Origin: Chromatiaceae bacterium
GTDB taxonomy: Bacteria; Pseudomonadota; Gammaproteobacteria; Chromatiales; Chromatiaceae
Reading direction: 5' to 3'
Assembly: GCA_016714645.1 (NCBI GenBank)
Contig: JADKCI010000004.1
Coordinates: 62,001-126,000 of the forward strand
DNA: 64,000 nt
A program made the translations under genes and the position numbers. Below are positions 1-8,707 of this stretch, piece after piece. Position 1 is the first letter of the stretch, and each line of letters opens with the position of its first letter. A model generated the notes under the pieces. It ran no database searches. It was not told the origin of the DNA and saw only the letters and a list, made by a program, of their open reading frames with translations.

Positions 1-1
1 C

Positions 2-1372
2 GTCAGCGCCGCCGGTGACTTCCTGTTCAAGCCGGCTGGTAAGGACACGCTACCTGCCTCGGTGCCTATGGTACCCATGACCCTGACCACCCTGGCCGCG
101 GCCCAGAATGTCCATGCCACGACCCGTCAGTCCTGCCTCAACTGCCATGCGGGGGCGGCGGGTGCCGACGGTGCCAAGCGCGGTGATCTCTCCAAGGAAA
201 ACGTTAACCCGAGCCTGACGCTGGACATGCACATGAGCCCGGCCGGCGCTGACCTTACCTGTTCCGATTGTCACGACGCGGTCGGGCCCAATGGCGAGAG
301 TCACCGGGTACGGGGTCGTGGTCTGGATCTGCGGGCGAATGATGTGCCCGGGCGTTTCACCTGCGAGACGGGTGGTTGCCATAACAGCACCCCCCACGGC
401 GACTTCAGCAACACCACTGGCTCCAGCAAGGACAAACATGCCATGAAGGTCGCCTGCCAGACCTGTCACATCCCGTCCTACGCCAAGGCGGCGGTGGGCA
501 CCGAGATCGCTCGCGACTGGCAGGACCCGCACCCGTCCGACTCCGCCTGTAATGGTCGTGGCGGTTGGCTGCCGCGGGAGGATAAGGGTGGTCTGGGTAC
601 GGCATCCCTCACGCCTATCTACGAATGGTTCGATGGCACCAGCGAGATCGCCTATCTGAATGAGTCCCTCACGGGCGTGCCGACGGTGCCCCTGGACGCT
701 ACGGTGGCGACCAATTTTGTCGGGAACTTCAATCCCGGTGATCCCACCTATGTCCTGGGTCAGCCCAATGGCGACGTGAAAAGCGCCAGCGCCAAGCTCT
801 ATCCCATGAAGGAACATTGGGGCAAGTTGGCTCGCGACGACAGTAAGAACACCCTGGTTGCCCACTCGACCTTCGAGTTCTTCCGCACCGGCAGCTTCTG
901 TCGCGCGGTGGCGGTGGGCCTGGGCATTGACGAGGCCAATGCGGAGACGAGCACGGTGTGCGACGGTCTCCCTGGCGGTCTCGAGATGCCTTCGGGCACG
1001 ACCACGGTCCCGGTCTTTACCTATCAGACCATCAACCACGGGGTGGAGCCCAAGGCCAATGCCCTGGGCGGGACCACCAAGGGCTGTGGCTCCTGCCACC
1101 AGGATCTCACGGGAGGCCCGACGCGGTTGGATATGGTCAGCCTGGGTTATGGCCCACGGACCGCCACGAGCGTAGTGGTTAGCACCAACAGGACCACGCT
1201 GAACGGCAATCTGGACAATATCTGCAGTCAGTGCCATAGCAACGAGACGAGCGCCAGTGATCGTGCGTTCGCCGAGGTCCATAAACGTCATGTGTCAAGC
1301 AAGAAAAAGGATTGCGCCGCCTGCCACAACTTCTCGCGACCCGAGAGGAGCTTATCCCTCAGTAAGAATTAA
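2..1372 (+). CDS. multihaem c-type cytochrome, octahaem tetrathionate reductase-like, 5' end outside window
   Basis: The reading frame is open to the first bases of the window, so the N-terminus, including any signal peptide, is missing. Seven haem-binding motifs are visible: CLNCH (nt ~134), CSDCH (~260), a CX4CH form CETGGCH (~362), CQTCH (~455), CGSCH (~1085), CSQCH (~1221) and CAACH near the stop (~1312). The stretch HAMKVACQTCHIPSYAK and the following DW resemble octahaem cytochromes of the tetrathionate reductase family, in which an eighth haem site could lie upstream of the window. Such proteins are periplasmic and reduce tetrathionate, nitrite or hydroxylamine in vitro; their physiological role varies. 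Multihaem character is certain, the subfamily is inference. A strong terminator follows at 1395. Confidence 0.8.
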   Translation, partial: VSAAGDFLFKPAGKDTLPASVPMVPMTLTTLAAAQNVHATTRQSCLNCHAGAAGADGAKRGDLSKENVNPSLTLDMHMSPAGADLTCSDCHDAVGPNGESHRVRGRGLDLRANDVPGRFTCETGGCHNSTPHGDFSNTTGSSKDKHAMKVACQTCHIPSYAKAAVGTEIARDWQDPHPSDSACNGRGGWLPREDKGGLGTASLTPIYEWFDGTSEIAYLNESLTGVPTVPLDATVATNFVGNFNPGDPTYVLGQPNGDVKSASAKLYPMKEHWGKLARDDSKNTLVAHSTFEFFRTGSFCRAVAVGLGIDEANAETSTVCDGLPGGLEMPSGTTTVPVFTYQTINHGVEPKANALGGTTKGCGSCHQDLTGGPTRLDMVSLGYGPRTATSVVVSTNRTTLNGNLDNICSQCHSNETSASDRAFAEVHKRHVSSKKKDCAACHNFSRPERSLSLSKN

Positions 1373-1394
1373 GGGCTTGATCCGAAGGTGACTG

Positions 1395-1424
1395 GGCGGG
1401 GCAGGGATGCCCCGCCTTTTTTTT
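1395..1424 (+). terminator. rho-independent terminator after the cytochrome gene
   Basis: A perfect 8-bp GC stem (GGCGGGGC / GCCCCGCC) with a 6-base loop is followed by eight T residues. It lies 22 bases after the cytochrome stop codon and separates it from mlaA. Confidence 0.93.
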
Positions 1425-1574
1425 GTTTAGGGAATTTTCCTAAGCGCTACCGCCAGCGCCCTCGGGATCGCTTCTGGACATCCGCCAATCTCTGCTGAGC
1501 CGATTTACCGCTTATGCTAGTATCCGCCTTTCGAAGGCACCCGGCGCACCGAGGCGATGGAAAGGCGCACCTTT

Positions 1575-2345
1575 ATGACGAGAAGAATTTTCTTATCCCT
1601 GGGCACCTCCCTCATGCTCGTCCTGGGGGGCTGTACCTCCATCCCGGAAGACCAGCGTGATCCCCAGGATCCCCTGGAGTCCTACAACCGGGCCATGTTT
1701 AAGTTCAACACGGACCTGGACACGGCCTTTGTCAAGCCCGTCGCTAAGGGCTACAAGGCCGTGGTGCCCAAGCCCGTGGATCAGGGCGTCACCAATTTTT
1801 TTAATAACGTCAATGACGTCAACTCGGCCGTCAACAATCTCCTGCAGTTCAAGGTATCGCGTTTCGGCACCGATGTGGGACGCGTCGTCGTCAACACGAC
1901 GGTCGGCATCGGCGGCCTCATCGATGTCGCCACCAATATGGGGCTACCCAGCTACAAGGAGGATTTTGGGCAGACCTTTGGCTATTGGGGCGATGTGGAT
2001 AGCCCCTATCTGGTGCTGCCCCTGCTGGGCCCCAGCACCTTGCGCGATACGATTGGACTGCCAGGGGATATTGCCGCCAATCCCTTCTTCCATGTCTGGA
2101 ATACCAATACCGCCGCCAACTGGGGCATGATCGGCCTGGATGTAATCGACACCCGGGCGGACTTGTTGGCGGCCAGCGATGTCCTGGATTCGGCCGCCGT
2201 CGATCCCTATGCCTTTGTGCGTGATGCCTATATCCAGAAGCGGCGCTATGCCATTTTCGATGGTAATCCGCCGTCGGACCCCGGGGAGCCGGACATCTGG
2301 GCCGAAGAGGACGCGGCTAAAGCGGCCAAGGCGAAAAAGCCCTGA
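1575..2345 (+). CDS. mlaA: MlaA/VacJ family outer-membrane lipoprotein
   Basis: MlaA is the outer-membrane component of the Mla system, which removes mislocalised phospholipids from the outer leaflet for retrograde transport. The protein begins MTRRIFLSLG with a hydrophobic stretch and the lipobox LVLGGC, so it is a lipoprotein. The family signature DPLESYNRAMFKFN follows, then KPVAKGYK and the long conserved MlaA core to about residue 210. The start at 1575 is chosen because GGAAAGG sits nine bases upstream. An ATG at 1557 is in frame but poorly spaced from any Shine-Dalgarno sequence. The Lys/Ala-rich C-terminus is typical. No other mla genes are adjacent, as is common for mlaA. Confidence 0.93.
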   Translation: MTRRIFLSLGTSLMLVLGGCTSIPEDQRDPQDPLESYNRAMFKFNTDLDTAFVKPVAKGYKAVVPKPVDQGVTNFFNNVNDVNSAVNNLLQFKVSRFGTDVGRVVVNTTVGIGGLIDVATNMGLPSYKEDFGQTFGYWGDVDSPYLVLPLLGPSTLRDTIGLPGDIAANPFFHVWNTNTAANWGMIGLDVIDTRADLLAASDVLDSAAVDPYAFVRDAYIQKRRYAIFDGNPPSDPGEPDIWAEEDAAKAAKAKKP

Positions 2346-2375
2346 TGGCCTCCAGGTGGCCATCCCTCTTGGCAC

Positions 2376-2446
2376 ACTTGACATCCTCACCACCCTAAAG
2401 GAGGGCGGTTCCCGCGGCGCTACGCCCAAGGATGCTCGCGCTCAGT
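2376..2446. mobile_element. possible remnant of an IS200/IS605 (IS1341-type) element end
   Basis: The sequence CTTGACATCCTCACC, followed by a small CCCT-AAAGG-AGGG hairpin and GGTTCCC, resembles the structured right ends found downstream of IS200/IS605-type tnpB genes. No transposase ORF is present. It sits exactly where the methyltransferase fragment loses its 5' part, so an old insertion-deletion is a plausible cause. This is recognition from memory of the pattern only; a comparison with an IS database is needed. Confidence 0.33.
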
Positions 2447-2448
2447 AG

Positions 2449-2871
2449 CCGCTGTGGGTTGCCGGGCCAGCGCCCCACCGGGCGAAGGTGGAGATGGACA
2501 GGCTGCTGACCGGGGAGAACCTGCCGGCCTTCGAGCAACTGGGCGCCCTGCTGTTCCACATGGCGACCCATCAGGCCCGGCCCATCGCCGCCGAGCCGGA
2601 GGAGGTCGCGGGGTGCGGCTACCTGGGGGCCTCGTCGGCGCAGCATGTGTGGCTGATCTACCGCCCGGACCTGGACTTCCTCAAGTCCCGCGACGCGGCC
2701 CTGACCCTCTCGCGCGCCCAGGCCATCGCCGGGGCCAAGCCGGACAAGCCGCACCTGGTCTATGCCCCGACCCGCTTCGTTTCGAAACGGGTCCTGGAGG
2801 ACGCCAAACTCCCCGTCGAGGTGGCCTTTGCACCCCTGCCCTATGCCCTCTACCGCGTGGAGCGCCTTTAG
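2449..2871 (+). pseudogene. C-terminal fragment of an adenine-specific DNA methyltransferase (type III Mod-like)
   Basis: Only about the last 130 residues remain. The frame is bounded by a TAG at 2446, with no plausible start for a complete enzyme. The part present contains ENLPAFEQLGALLFH, WLIYRPDLDFLKSRDAALTL and HLVYAPTRFVS, then FAPLPYALYRVE at the end. This resembles the C-terminal region of type III-like Mod methyltransferases. The catalytic motifs (DPPY, FxGxG) are absent. A res-like gene follows at 3625, which supports the identification. The upstream junction carries an IS605-like end. The fragment cannot methylate DNA. Confidence 0.6.
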
Positions 2872-2897
2872 CCCTTAATGAATCCGGAGCCAAGGCC

Positions 2898-3233
2898 ATG
2901 AGCGCAGATGAAGCCGCGTTGCTACAACAGATGGTGGAGACGATCGTGCGGGAGGTCGACCCGGAGACCATCATCCTGTTCGGCTCGCGGGCCAGGGGGG
3001 AGGCCCGGCCGGATTCCGATGTGGACCTGTTAGTGGTGGAGCGTGAGCCATTTTCGCCCGCGCACAGCCGCATCCGGGAGGCCAACCGGCTCTACATGGC
3101 GCTGCGCAACCTGCCCGTATCAAAGGACCTGTTGCTGTATAGCCGGGATGAGTTCGAGCAATGGAAGGGGTCCTTGAATCATGTGGTCGGTCGCGCTTGC
3201 CGTGAAGGACGGGTCCTGCATGGGCGACTTTGA
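2898..3233 (+). CDS. MNT-family nucleotidyltransferase, MntA-like antitoxin
   Basis: This 111-aa protein has the minimal nucleotidyltransferase signature GSRARGEARPDSDVDLLV, with GS, ten residues, then DxD, the metal- and ATP-binding site. In characterised MntA/HepT (type VII) toxin-antitoxin pairs, the MNT protein neutralises the HEPN ribonuclease by adding AMP groups. The start at 2898 follows the mod fragment by 26 bases. The stop overlaps the HEPN gene by 14 bases, which indicates translational coupling. The pair lies between mod and res remnants. All motif residues are intact, unlike the flanking restriction genes. Confidence 0.85.
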   Translation: MSADEAALLQQMVETIVREVDPETIILFGSRARGEARPDSDVDLLVVEREPFSPAHSRIREANRLYMALRNLPVSKDLLLYSRDEFEQWKGSLNHVVGRACREGRVLHGRL

Positions 3234-3618
3234 ACATGCTCGCTCGTTGGTGCGGCTCGCCTACCGGGACTTGAACGCGCTGATTGGGATGCAGGATTCG
3301 CCGCTGTTCGCCGACGAGATCGTCGGGTTTCATGTACAGCAGGCGGTCGAGAAGGCGCTGAAGGCATGGCTCAGCGCGCGTGGCCGCGAGTATCCGTTGA
3401 CCCACGATTTGCCGCGCCTGCTTTCGCTATTGGAGCATGACGGGGCCGAGGTCGAACCATTCTGGCCGCTGGCGCGGTTTGCACCCTATGCGGTTCAGGC
3501 GCGCTACGCGGAAGGGTTGCCCGAGGCGGACGAAGCACGAGATCGGCCCGCGCTGATTGCGGAGGTGACGGCCCTACTGGAGCACATCGCTGCTTCACTT
3601 GGCGACTTGGAGATTTAA
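3220..3618 (+). CDS. HEPN-domain protein, HepT-like partner of the MNT protein
   Basis: A 132-aa helical protein with the pattern typical of HEPN proteins encoded next to MNT genes: an N-terminal FEHARSLVRLAYRDLNAL helix, then FHVQQAVEKALKAWLSARG and LTHDLPRLL. In MntA/HepT systems this is the RNA-targeting toxin. I cannot confirm the catalytic RX4-6H motif, because the candidate arginine-histidine spacing is ambiguous here. The start at 3220 (MGDFEHAR) is chosen over the in-frame ATG at 3181, which would lie further inside the MNT gene. The res remnant begins six bases after the stop codon, so the pair was part of the restriction operon. Confidence 0.8.
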   Translation: MGDFEHARSLVRLAYRDLNALIGMQDSPLFADEIVGFHVQQAVEKALKAWLSARGREYPLTHDLPRLLSLLEHDGAEVEPFWPLARFAPYAVQARYAEGLPEADEARDRPALIAEVTALLEHIAASLGDLEI

Positions 3619-3624
3619 TCCGCC

Positions 3625-6265
3625 ATGCCTTTGCGCGACTTGGAGTATCAGGCCCGGGTGCTGACCCGGTTCGACTAATATTTGACCGAGCTGGCGGTGC
3701 AGAAGGCGAGGGCCGATAAGATCGCCGTCGCCAATGCGGGGGAGTCGGACCCGGACCTGATTCGGCCGGTGCCGAATTTTCCGGCCACCGCCTGGCGGGC
3801 GCTGAAGGAGGCTGGCAAGCTCCCGCCGAGCCGGGTGAAGGTTCCGTTCTCGCCCCGCGCCGACGGAATGCGGCGCCCGGTCCCCAATTGCGTCTTCAAG
3901 GTGCCGACCGGTGGCGGCAAGACCTATCTCGCCGTCTCGGCCCTGTCGCGCCTCTTCGGGCGCTACCTGGGGCGCAGCACCGGGTTCGTGCTCTGGATCG
4001 TCCCTAACGAGGCGATCTACACCCAGACCAAACGCCAACTGACCAACCGGCAACACCCCTATCGGCAGATGCTCGATGTCCTCTCGGGTAACCAGGTCCT
4101 GCTGCTGGAGAAGGGGGACAAGCTGGACGCGCGGGATGTGGACGCCGGCCTGTGCGTCATGCTGCTGATGTTGCTGTCGGCCATCGGCAGACCAACGAGA
4201 CCTTGCGGATGTTCAAGGACCGCGGCGATGTGCGCGGCTTCTTCCCGGATGAGGGTGACCAGGAGGCACAGACCCAGGTGCTCAAGGAGACCCCGAACCT
4301 GGACGCCTACGCCGTGTCCGCGACCAGCGGTTCCTTCTGGCCCATGGTCAAGGACTCGCTGGGTAATGCGCTGCGACTGATCCGCCCCGTGGTGGTCATG
4401 GACGAGGGCCACAAGGCGACCCCGGAGTTGGCCTTCAAGACCCTTTATGGCGGCTTCAACCCCTGTTTTGTGCTGGAACTGACCGCGACCCCAAAGGATG
4501 TGCTTGCCCGTGGCGGGCAGAACCCGAGACCGGCGCGACCGGCCAATGTGCTGGTGGAGATCACGGGCCTGGATGTGGACCGGGAGGGCATGATCAAGAT
4601 GCCGCTCAACCTGGACACCCGCGGGGGCAGCGATTGGCGGGAAACCCTGCGCAGTGCCTTGGAGCGACTGAATAACCTAGATGCCGAGGCGCGGCGGTTC
4701 CAGGGTGAAACCGGGCGTTACATCCGCCCCATCCTTTTGGTGCAGGCGGAGCGCACCGGCGCCGAGCAGCGAGACGGCGGCTTCATTCATGCCATGGATG
4801 TGAAGGAGTGGCTGGTCACTGCTGGACTGGACGAGCCCGAGATTGCCATCAAGACCGCTGATACCAACGACCTGGCCGCGCCTGAAAACCTTGACCTACT
4901 GGACCCCACCAACCGGGTGCGCGTCATTATCACCAAGCAGGCCCTACAGGAGGGGTGGGATTGCCCCTTCGCCTATGTACTTTGTTCGCTGTCGGCGAGC
5001 CATAACGCAAGCGCCCTGACCCAACTGGTCGGGCGCATCCTGCGTCAGCCGCACGCGCGAAAGACCGGCGTCGCCGCCCTGGACGAGTGCTATGTGGTCA
5101 CGCACCACGCAGATACGGCGCGCGTGGTGGCATCGATCAAGCAAGGATTAGAGGAGGACGGGCTGGGCGATCTGGTGCGGGAGATTCGCGTGCGGACCCG
5201 GACGGCGGCGGCCAGGGTCCCCGCCGAATCGGACGTCGTCCCGCCTTCGCCAAGACCGACATTTACCTGCCCGAGGTGCTGCACGTCGCCGACGGCGCGG
5301 TGCGGCAACTTGACTACGAGCAGGACATCCTGTTTGCGCTGGATTGGAGCGAGCTCGACCCGGCACCCTTGGTCGCGAAGATCCCGGACAACTTCACAGC
5401 CGCGGAGCGGCAGATGCGGCGCATCCGCCTGGTGGATACGGGCAAGGAGCGGTTTCTGGCGGAGGTGACAGGCGAGACTGGCGAGCGCCTGGCCTTCGAT
5501 CCCGCCTATGCCGTGCGTATGGTGTCGGACATCGTGCCGAATGCCTGGATTGCGCGGGAGATCATCGGCGGACTGGTCGCTGGGCTGCAACGCCGGGGCT
5601 TTGCGGAGGAGACGCTGGGCAAACTCCACGGGTTGCTGATCGAGGAGTTGCGCAAGTGGCTGGACGGCGAGCGGGACCGGATGGCCGAGGCCCATTTCCG
5701 CCAGGAGGTCGCGGCGGGGCGCATCCAGTTCCGGCTACGCACCGACCGACACCATTGGACGATGCCGGCGGACTCGGTGACCTACGAACCCGAAGGGGCG
5801 GACCAGATGCTCGGTACCGACGGCGGTCCCCTGCAACGGAGCCTGTTCGCACCGATGTACAGGCACGACCTGAACCAGGAGGAACGCGAGGTTGCCGTCT
5901 ACCTGGACGCGGAGCAGTCCCTGGTCTGGTGGCATCGCAACGTCGCACGGCACCAGTATGTCCTTCAGGGTTGGCGGCGCGAGCGCATTTATCCCGACTT
6001 CATCTTTGCCGTGCGGCCCGGCAACCGGTACGACAAGGGCGAACGGCGGGTGGTCATGGAGACGAAGGGCGATCACCTTCAGGGCAACGCGGACACCGAG
6101 TACAAGCGGGCGGTGCTGGACCTGATGACCCAAGCGTTTCTGATCGATCAGACCCAGCGCGTTGGCGAGCTGGCGATAGTCAACCCGGATGGGACCCGGG
6201 TGGAGTGCGACCTGGTGTTGATGAACGAGTGGAAGGTCAAGCTGCCGAAGAAATTTCAGACCTGA
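3625..6265 (+). pseudogene. type III restriction endonuclease subunit (Res-like helicase-nuclease), inactivated
   Basis: Originally about 880 codons. The start MPLRDLEYQARVLTRFD at 3625 is followed directly by an in-frame TAA at 3676. The frame then carries Walker A (VPTGGGKT) and WIVPNEAIY, and shifts near 4170-4190 into a frame with the DEGH helicase box (VMDEGHKATPE), LTATPKDV and QEGWDCPFAYVL. It shifts again near 5230-5260 into the frame holding the C-terminal nuclease, with PDFIF and VVMETKGDHLQGN (a PD-(D/E)XK arrangement). Two frameshifts and one stop make translation of a working enzyme very unlikely. It ends ten bases before the convergent pyrC stop. Confidence 0.85.
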
Positions 6266-6274
6266 AGTGGTTGC

Positions 6275-7315
6275 CTACCCTGCCAGCAGGCGCCAGCCGA
6301 TGGTCTCCCCCCCGCGCAGGGGTCTGACCTGGGTCGTTCCGAAGGTATAGCTGTCCGGTACTTGCCAGGCATCCCGCCGCAGCCGGATCGTCTCCCGGTT
6401 GCGAGGCAGACCGTACCAGTCCGCGCCATGAAAACTGGCGAAGCCCTCCAGCTTGTCCAGGGCCCCCGCCTGATCGAAGGCCTCCGTGTAGAGTTCGATG
6501 GCGGCGTGGGCGCTATAAATCCCCGCACAGCCACAGGAACTCTCCTTGGCCCCTACCGCATGAGGTGCGCTGTCCGTGCCCAGAAAGAAGCGGGGATGGC
6601 CGCTGGTGGCCACCGCTACCAAGGCCTGGCGATGGCGCTCTCGCTTGAGAACTGGCAGGCAATAGAAGTGGGGGTGGATGCCGCCGGTCAGGATGGCGTT
6701 ACGGTTGTAGAGGAGGTGCTGAGGCGTGATGGTGGCGGCCAGGGTTGGCGGCCCCTCGCGGACCAGGTCGGCGGCGTCCGCCGTGGTGATATGTTCGAAG
6801 ATGATCCTTAACCCGGGAAAGTCGCGCAGCAAGGGCAGTAGGGAGGCCTCGATGAAGCGCTGTTCGCGATCGAAGACATCAATCTCGGTATCGGTCGCCT
6901 CGCCATGCACCAGCAGGGGCATGCCGGCCTCCTCCATGGCCGCCAGGGCGGGGTAGATGCGCTCCAGCCGGGTAACCCCGTTCTCGGCGTTCGTCGTCGC
7001 CCCGGCAGGGTAGAGCTTGGCCGCGATGATGGCGTTCGAGGCCTGGGCGCGCCGAATCTCCTCCGGCGCCGTGCTGTCCGTCAGATAGAGGGTCATGAGG
7101 GGCGTGAAATTCAGGCCCAGGGGCAAGGCCGCCTGGATACGCCCCCGGTAGTCGATGGCCTGGGTCGTGGTCACCACCGGCGGCTTGAGATTGGGCATGA
7201 CGACGGCGCGGGCGAAGCAGCGCGCCGTGTGGGGCAGGACCGAGGCCATCTCGGCCCCATCGCGCAGATGCAGGTGCCAATCGTCGGGGCGGGTGATCTG
7301 GAGTTCCTGGGTCAT
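6275..7315 (-). CDS. pyrC: dihydroorotase (homodimeric class)
   Basis: Catalyses reversible cyclisation of carbamoyl-aspartate to dihydroorotate in pyrimidine synthesis, in the cytoplasm. Its 346 aa match the E. coli-type PyrC length. The zinc ligands HLHLRDG are at residues 14-20. The lysine that becomes carboxylated is in [12 protein letters not shown] near residue 100. Further histidines lie in VHGE and FEHITT, and the catalytic aspartate in FLGTDSAPH near residue 250. It stands alone between the dead restriction locus (convergent) and the secreted repeat protein. Confidence 0.95.
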   Translation of the reverse strand: MTQELQITRPDDWHLHLRDGAEMASVLPHTARCFARAVVMPNLKPPVVTTTQAIDYRGRIQAALPLGLNFTPLMTLYLTDSTAPEEIRRAQASNAIIAAKLYPAGATTNAENGVTRLERIYPALAAMEEAGMPLLVHGEATDTEIDVFDREQRFIEASLLPLLRDFPGLRIIFEHITTADAADLVREGPPTLAATITPQHLLYNRNAILTGGIHPHFYCLPVLKRERHRQALVAVATSGHPRFFLGTDSAPHAVGAKESSCGCAGIYSAHAAIELYTEAFDQAGALDKLEGFASFHGADWYGLPRNRETIRLRRDAWQVPDSYTFGTTQVRPLRGGETIGWRLLAG

Positions 7316-7493
7316 GATGGGCTGGATATTGGGTTGCGGGCAGGTGGTCGGAGGCTAGAAAGAGGGGGTCACCCCATCTTGTCTCTAGGTTAAAGCCGGC
7401 TGGGAGAGACGGAGGTACTGCCTGTCCCAGCCGCCATCAAAAAGGCGGCCTCTCGGCCGCCATTTCTTATGGGCGAAAGCCAGGATGGTAAAG

Positions 7494-7961
7494 TTAGTTC
7501 TTGGTGGGTGCCGGAGTGGCGGGGGCCGGAGTGATCGGAGCCTTAGCCGGGGCGGCGGGAACTTTAGCTGGCGCGGCGGGTACCTGCGCCGGGATAGCGG
7601 GAACCTTGACTGGCGCGGCGGGTACCTGCGCCGGGATAGCGGGAACCTTGGCTGGCGCGGCGGGTACCTGTGCCGAAGTAGTGGGCGCCTTGGCTGGCGC
7701 GGCGGGTGCCTGTGCTGGCGTAGCGGGAGCCTTAGCCGGAGCGGCGGCCGCTTCCTCGCCGGTCTTCCTCTCACCCTTGGACTTACAATAGGCGGCGACC
7801 TCCTTGCCATCCTGACGCTTATAGCCACTGACCCAGGAGCACCCGGGGTTGGCGCTACAGGCGGTCTGGTCGAGGCCCTTACACTCCGAGGCGGCCTGGA
7901 CGGCGAGGCTGGGCAGGACCAGAAGGGCGCTAAGGGCGATGAAGGAAATGGACTTGGTCAT
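7494..7961 (-). CDS. secreted protein: small Cys-rich domain plus Pro/Ala/Lys repeat tail
   Basis: The start at 7961 is set by a Shine-Dalgarno AAGGAGA seven bases upstream; an in-frame ATG at 7991 has none. Residues 1-23 (MTKSISFIALSALLVLPSLA-VQA) are a signal peptide. Next comes a compact segment with five cysteines (SECKGLDQTACSANPGCSW ... AAYCKSKG), probably a disulfide-stabilised exported domain. Residues ~62-155 are low-complexity units of the type PAKVPAIPAQVPAA, encoded by a near-perfect 42-bp tandem repeat. I do not recognise the family. An extended periplasmic or wall-spanning tail is likely by composition. Confidence 0.72.
   Translation of the reverse strand: MTKSISFIALSALLVLPSLAVQAASECKGLDQTACSANPGCSWVSGYKRQDGKEVAAYCKSKGERKTGEEAAAAPAKAPATPAQAPAAPAKAPTTSAQVPAAPAKVPAIPAQVPAAPVKVPAIPAQVPAAPAKVPAAPAKAPITPAPATPAPTKN
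7526..7745. repeat. 42-bp coding tandem repeat
   Basis: About five copies of a 42-base unit (14 codons) lie within the 3' half of the secreted protein gene. The two copies at roughly 7566-7650 are almost identical, while the outer copies have diverged. The unit length is a multiple of three, so copy-number changes keep the frame. There are no spacers of CRISPR type. Confidence 0.85.
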
Positions 7962-8073
7962 GGGGGTGTCTCCTTGGTTTATTGTTGGCACTCACGGGAT
8001 TATTTCCTCGCGATAAGGAGCATAAACGAGGGGCACCCTGCCCTCAAGCGGGAATTTACGGGCTTTCAAGCCA

Positions 8074-8703
8074 TTATTGGGGGCCTGGATGTTGGGCGAG
8101 GCTCAGATAACGTTGGTGCAGGGCCTCGGTCTCCGCCATGAGGTCTTCCAGGTGACCGCTATTGTCAATCAGGTCATCGGCGCCCTGGCGGCGGGTCTCG
8201 CGCCGGGCCTGGCTGGCGAGAATGGGGCGGACCTCCTCCGCGGTCAGGCCGCCGCGCGCCATGACCCTGGCGACTTGCAGGGGTTCGGGCAGGTCCACCA
8301 CCAGGATACGGTCGGCGACATCGGTCCAGCCGGTCTCGAACAGGAGCGGGATGGCGAGCACGGCATAGGGCGCCTGGACCTGGGCCAGTTGCTCGTCCAT
8401 ACGGGCGCGGATCAGGGGGTGGAGGATGGCTTCTAGCCGGTGGCGGGCGCTGGCGTCGCTAAAGATCAGCCGTCGCATGGCGACCCGATCCAGGCTGCCG
8501 TCGGCGGCGAGGGCCCTGGAGCCAAAGGCCGCGGCGACGGCGGCCATGGCCGCGCCACCCGGGGCCGTGAGGGCGTGGGCGAGGCGGTCGGTGTCGATGA
8601 CGGCCGCGCCCAGTTCCGCCAGGCGCTCGGCGACGGTGGTCTTGCCGCTGCCGATGCCACCGGTCAGGGCGACGACCAGCCGGGGGCGGCCCGAGGGAGT
8701 CAT
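8074..8703 (-). CDS. coaE: dephospho-CoA kinase
   Basis: Phosphorylates the 3'-hydroxyl of dephospho-CoA, the last step of CoA synthesis. The P-loop is LTGGIGSGKTT near residue 13, followed by LGAAVIDTDRLAH. IPLLFETGW and VVDLPEP match the CoA-binding region. The start at 8703 (MTPSGRPRLVV) lies four bases past the pilD stop and gives the usual ~209 aa. A longer frame from 8742 would overlap pilD. The pilB-pilC-pilD-coaE order is a standard gammaproteobacterial operon. Confidence 0.94.
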   Translation of the reverse strand: MTPSGRPRLVVALTGGIGSGKTTVAERLAELGAAVIDTDRLAHALTAPGGAAMAAVAAAFGSRALAADGSLDRVAMRRLIFSDASARHRLEAILHPLIRARMDEQLAQVQAPYAVLAIPLLFETGWTDVADRILVVDLPEPLQVARVMARGGLTAEEVRPILASQARRETRRQGADDLIDNSGHLEDLMAETEALHQRYLSLAQHPGPQ

Positions 8704-8707
8704 GGCC

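Noticed and set aside
50..1291. Minus-strand 413-codon frame over the cytochrome gene
   Set aside because: Seven haem motifs on the plus strand prove the other frame. The minus-strand product has no recognisable features.
5344..6327. A 327-codon plus-strand frame overlapping the 3' part of res
   Set aside because: It is out of frame with the helicase-nuclease sequence, which carries the family motifs, and has random composition.
7526..7745. Tandem repeats considered as a CRISPR array
   Set aside because: The units are contiguous, multiples of three and lie inside an ORF. There are no unique spacers and no cas genes.
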